Part shown: in pieces, positions 58,207 to 61,200 of the stretch
How positions within the stretch are numbered: the first letter of the stretch is position 1
Layout of the letters: every line of letters starts with the position of its first letter
Source of the DNA: Watersipora subatra
Lineage: Eukaryota; Bryozoa; Gymnolaemata; Cheilostomatida; Watersiporidae
Direction: 5' to 3'
NCBI RefSeq assembly: GCF_963576615.1
Contig: NC_088711.1
Coordinates: 23,902,182 to 23,966,181 of the forward strand
Length of the DNA: 64,000 nucleotides
Notes under the pieces: model-generated
The model's database searches: none
What the model was told of the DNA's origin: nothing
The model's input: the letters and a program-made list of their open reading frames with translations, nothing else
Translations under genes and position numbers: made by a program

Positions 58207-61200
58207 TGAGCTCTATATATACATGTATATTTATCTTTTATCTATATACTAGCTGTGCTACCCGGCGTTGCTCGGGTAATAAAGTCTTTGGTCGGAAAAT
58301 TGATTCATGTTTAATATATAACAACATTTTCCAATTTTAACTTTCAAATTGCATATCATGAAAAAAGTGTTTTGTGTAGATGAAATAAATTAACAGAAAA
58401 AATAAAAACAACTTTAAAGGTTTTCAAACTTTGTCAAACAATTGTAACTTTCTAATTTCATATCATGAGGAAAATGTTTTGTGCAGGTCAAATTATTTAC
58501 AAATAAACAACTATAAAAGGGTTTAGCTATCCTTCGTTTTTTCATGACATCATTTTATCGTTGTCGGCCATCTTTCTAGACACTTTTATCATCAAAAACA
58601 CAAAGCTTTTGCAATGAACTTTTGAAAATGATGCTTTTGTTTATAATTGTTTTATTATAGTATCAAAACAACACCAAAAAGTACTATTAAATAAAAGAAA
58701 ATCAATCGTTTTTTACAAATCTGGCGACTTTTTCGTGAACGAGGGCATGTGCAAACGGCTTGATGACGTAAAAAAAAACGATGGATGAATGTGAAATAAT
58801 TAGCAAGTAATAGCTAAAATTTTCGATTTTACTGCGATTACAATAAAGAATAATTCGGTAATGATACAATTATTACGAGCGGGGAAAACAAAATAAAAAT
58901 CCTGAATATGTTGAATTATTAATAACAATTCTTGTATAGAAGTGTGTGTTTAACACTTTCACTGTCATCCATTTACACTTTTAGCTATCGGCCTACGGCC
59001 AGCCTATTTTGTTAAAATAAAAATAAAGCAAAATCGGCATTTTTTGAAAAATGCCAATTTTGCTTTATGATATGTAAACAATATTTTTTCGATTTCAAAC
59101 CTATCTAGAACATTTTTGTTAGATATTTTATTTTTCCAATATGTTAAAAAACACTGTCATACAATAAATTCAATGTATTTATACTATGTGTATTGCGAAG
59201 CTATGTGAAGCTACGATAGATATGACACTATAACGATTCTCTACAACTTTCCTTACTCTTACAAAACTATTACATTCACTACCATCAGAGTGAGTGCTGC
59301 TATTTTAATTATCTGTGTAATCACGAAAATCTGAATCAGCTATAATGTCAGCAACATAAGTAATTATCTGTTTTCTAACTCGGGAGGCACTTACATAAAA
59401 CTTACACAAAAATGTTCGTTTTTTTGTAATTGAAATGGAAGCGTGTGTGTTTGAAAAAGGTTACTGTTCCACCAGAAGATATCTATCAAAACTTTGAATA
59501 TGACGATACCAATATCTCATAATAGTATCGTCATAATACTGACTGGAAAGAAGAGAGATTGTCGAGGCTCTTCTCATGAATACAGTATACTTGTCCTCGC
59601 GGGAAGAATATAGTACAGTCATACTTCGACTTACGAGCTTAATGCGTTCCGAGACTGAGCTCGTATGTTAATTTGCTCGCATGTTGGTGCAATTTATATA
59701 TATATAGAACAATTAAATATATATTGATTGGTTTCCATACTCTAAAAAATGCAAATAAAACACTCAAAACAAGATATTGTAATAGAAAGAACATGTTGGT
59801 TATTGTCCTAACTTACCACATGCTTTCAAAAAGCAACAAATAAAAAATAATGCAAGGAAATGTGATTAATTAAAATATAAAATTAAATACATACAATAGC
59901 AGCTAATGCTAGCATTTGCCAGAGAGGGAGATATAAGTTATCCTTCATTACGACAGTTGACTTTGATAAATCTGGATTTTATCAATGTCTTAAAAGACAA
60001 ACCTAGAAGCAAACCTAAAAGCTAACTTTCATTTTCAACTTAACGTAATTAAAATTTCTTCCGCGTTCATAATTTGAAGTTTCTCGCTGGTTAGCTAATT
60101 TTTCCTTTGTTTCGCTTTCACTACTAGCCGGCCGTTTTAAGATAAACCTTTCTAAGGACGTTTGCCTTTGTCGCCTTTCAACATGTTGGAATTAGGACGA
60201 ACACAGGTGTCGTCACAAAGGATTAATGCACGACCACTAGCCAACTTGTCCGAATGTCTATTTTTATAGTTTTGATAGATAGCACCGGCCTTTTCACATA
60301 GCATCGTTTTAGTACGCTGTCACCGGCCAATTGTTTATCTTTTATCCAATGCCTGAGCAGTCTCTTCATCAGCAATCGTGAAGATCGCTGTGCCGTTTAT
60401 AAACTATGGTTAGTCCTTTTGCGAACTAAATGCCCTGAATATAATCCTTCTGTTTGATAATTGTGGATGTATTTCTGTCAAATTGCTGAGCTAGCTCAAT
60501 CACGCATACACATTTCGCATATTTTTCAATAATTTTCCATTTAATATCAACTGTTATCATTCGCTTTTTCTTTGCGTTATCTTTCATTTTACTGACAAAC
60601 TTTCGGTCAACGCACAGTACTTTTAAGTCACATAATTCTGCACTGAAAATCGCGCACAAAAAACACGGTACAAAAGTATAACCCGAGCAGTTGAAAAATA
60701 CAGATTGATGCTGTTGTCATAAAACACCTCCGGTATACTTGGCAACTGATTCACGTGCTCGTATCTCAAACATGGCTCGTATGTTAGTGCTAACACTTGC
60801 TTAAAAGCTGGCTCGTATCTCAAGTTTCTCGTATGTTGGAGCACTCGTAAGTTGAAGTATTACTGTAAGTGAACCTTATGAAGAATATTTTTTAGCAGGG
60901 GTGTCGTAATGTGTGGTCACATCAATAAAAGAATCAGCATGTGCTAAAGCTATATCTATAGCCGGAATGCAGACAGACAACAGACATACATTGAGAAATA
61001 TGTATATGGATATAAATCTGTTTGTCGCGTGTCTGTTCAGATGTCTGTCTGTCCAGTTATAAAAACCTTGGAATGGAAAGTTTACTACAATCAGGATTTG
61101 AACTCACGGAGACTGCAACCACAAGTTTCTAACCATGCACTCAACCACTGAGCTACACAGTCCTTTAAATTCTTTCTTTTTTATCATATACCTTATACCG

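Noticed and set aside
61080..61168. minus-strand tRNA gene
   Set aside because: Good A and B boxes, but an over-long D-to-anticodon region and no acceptor-stem pairing; called a SINE.
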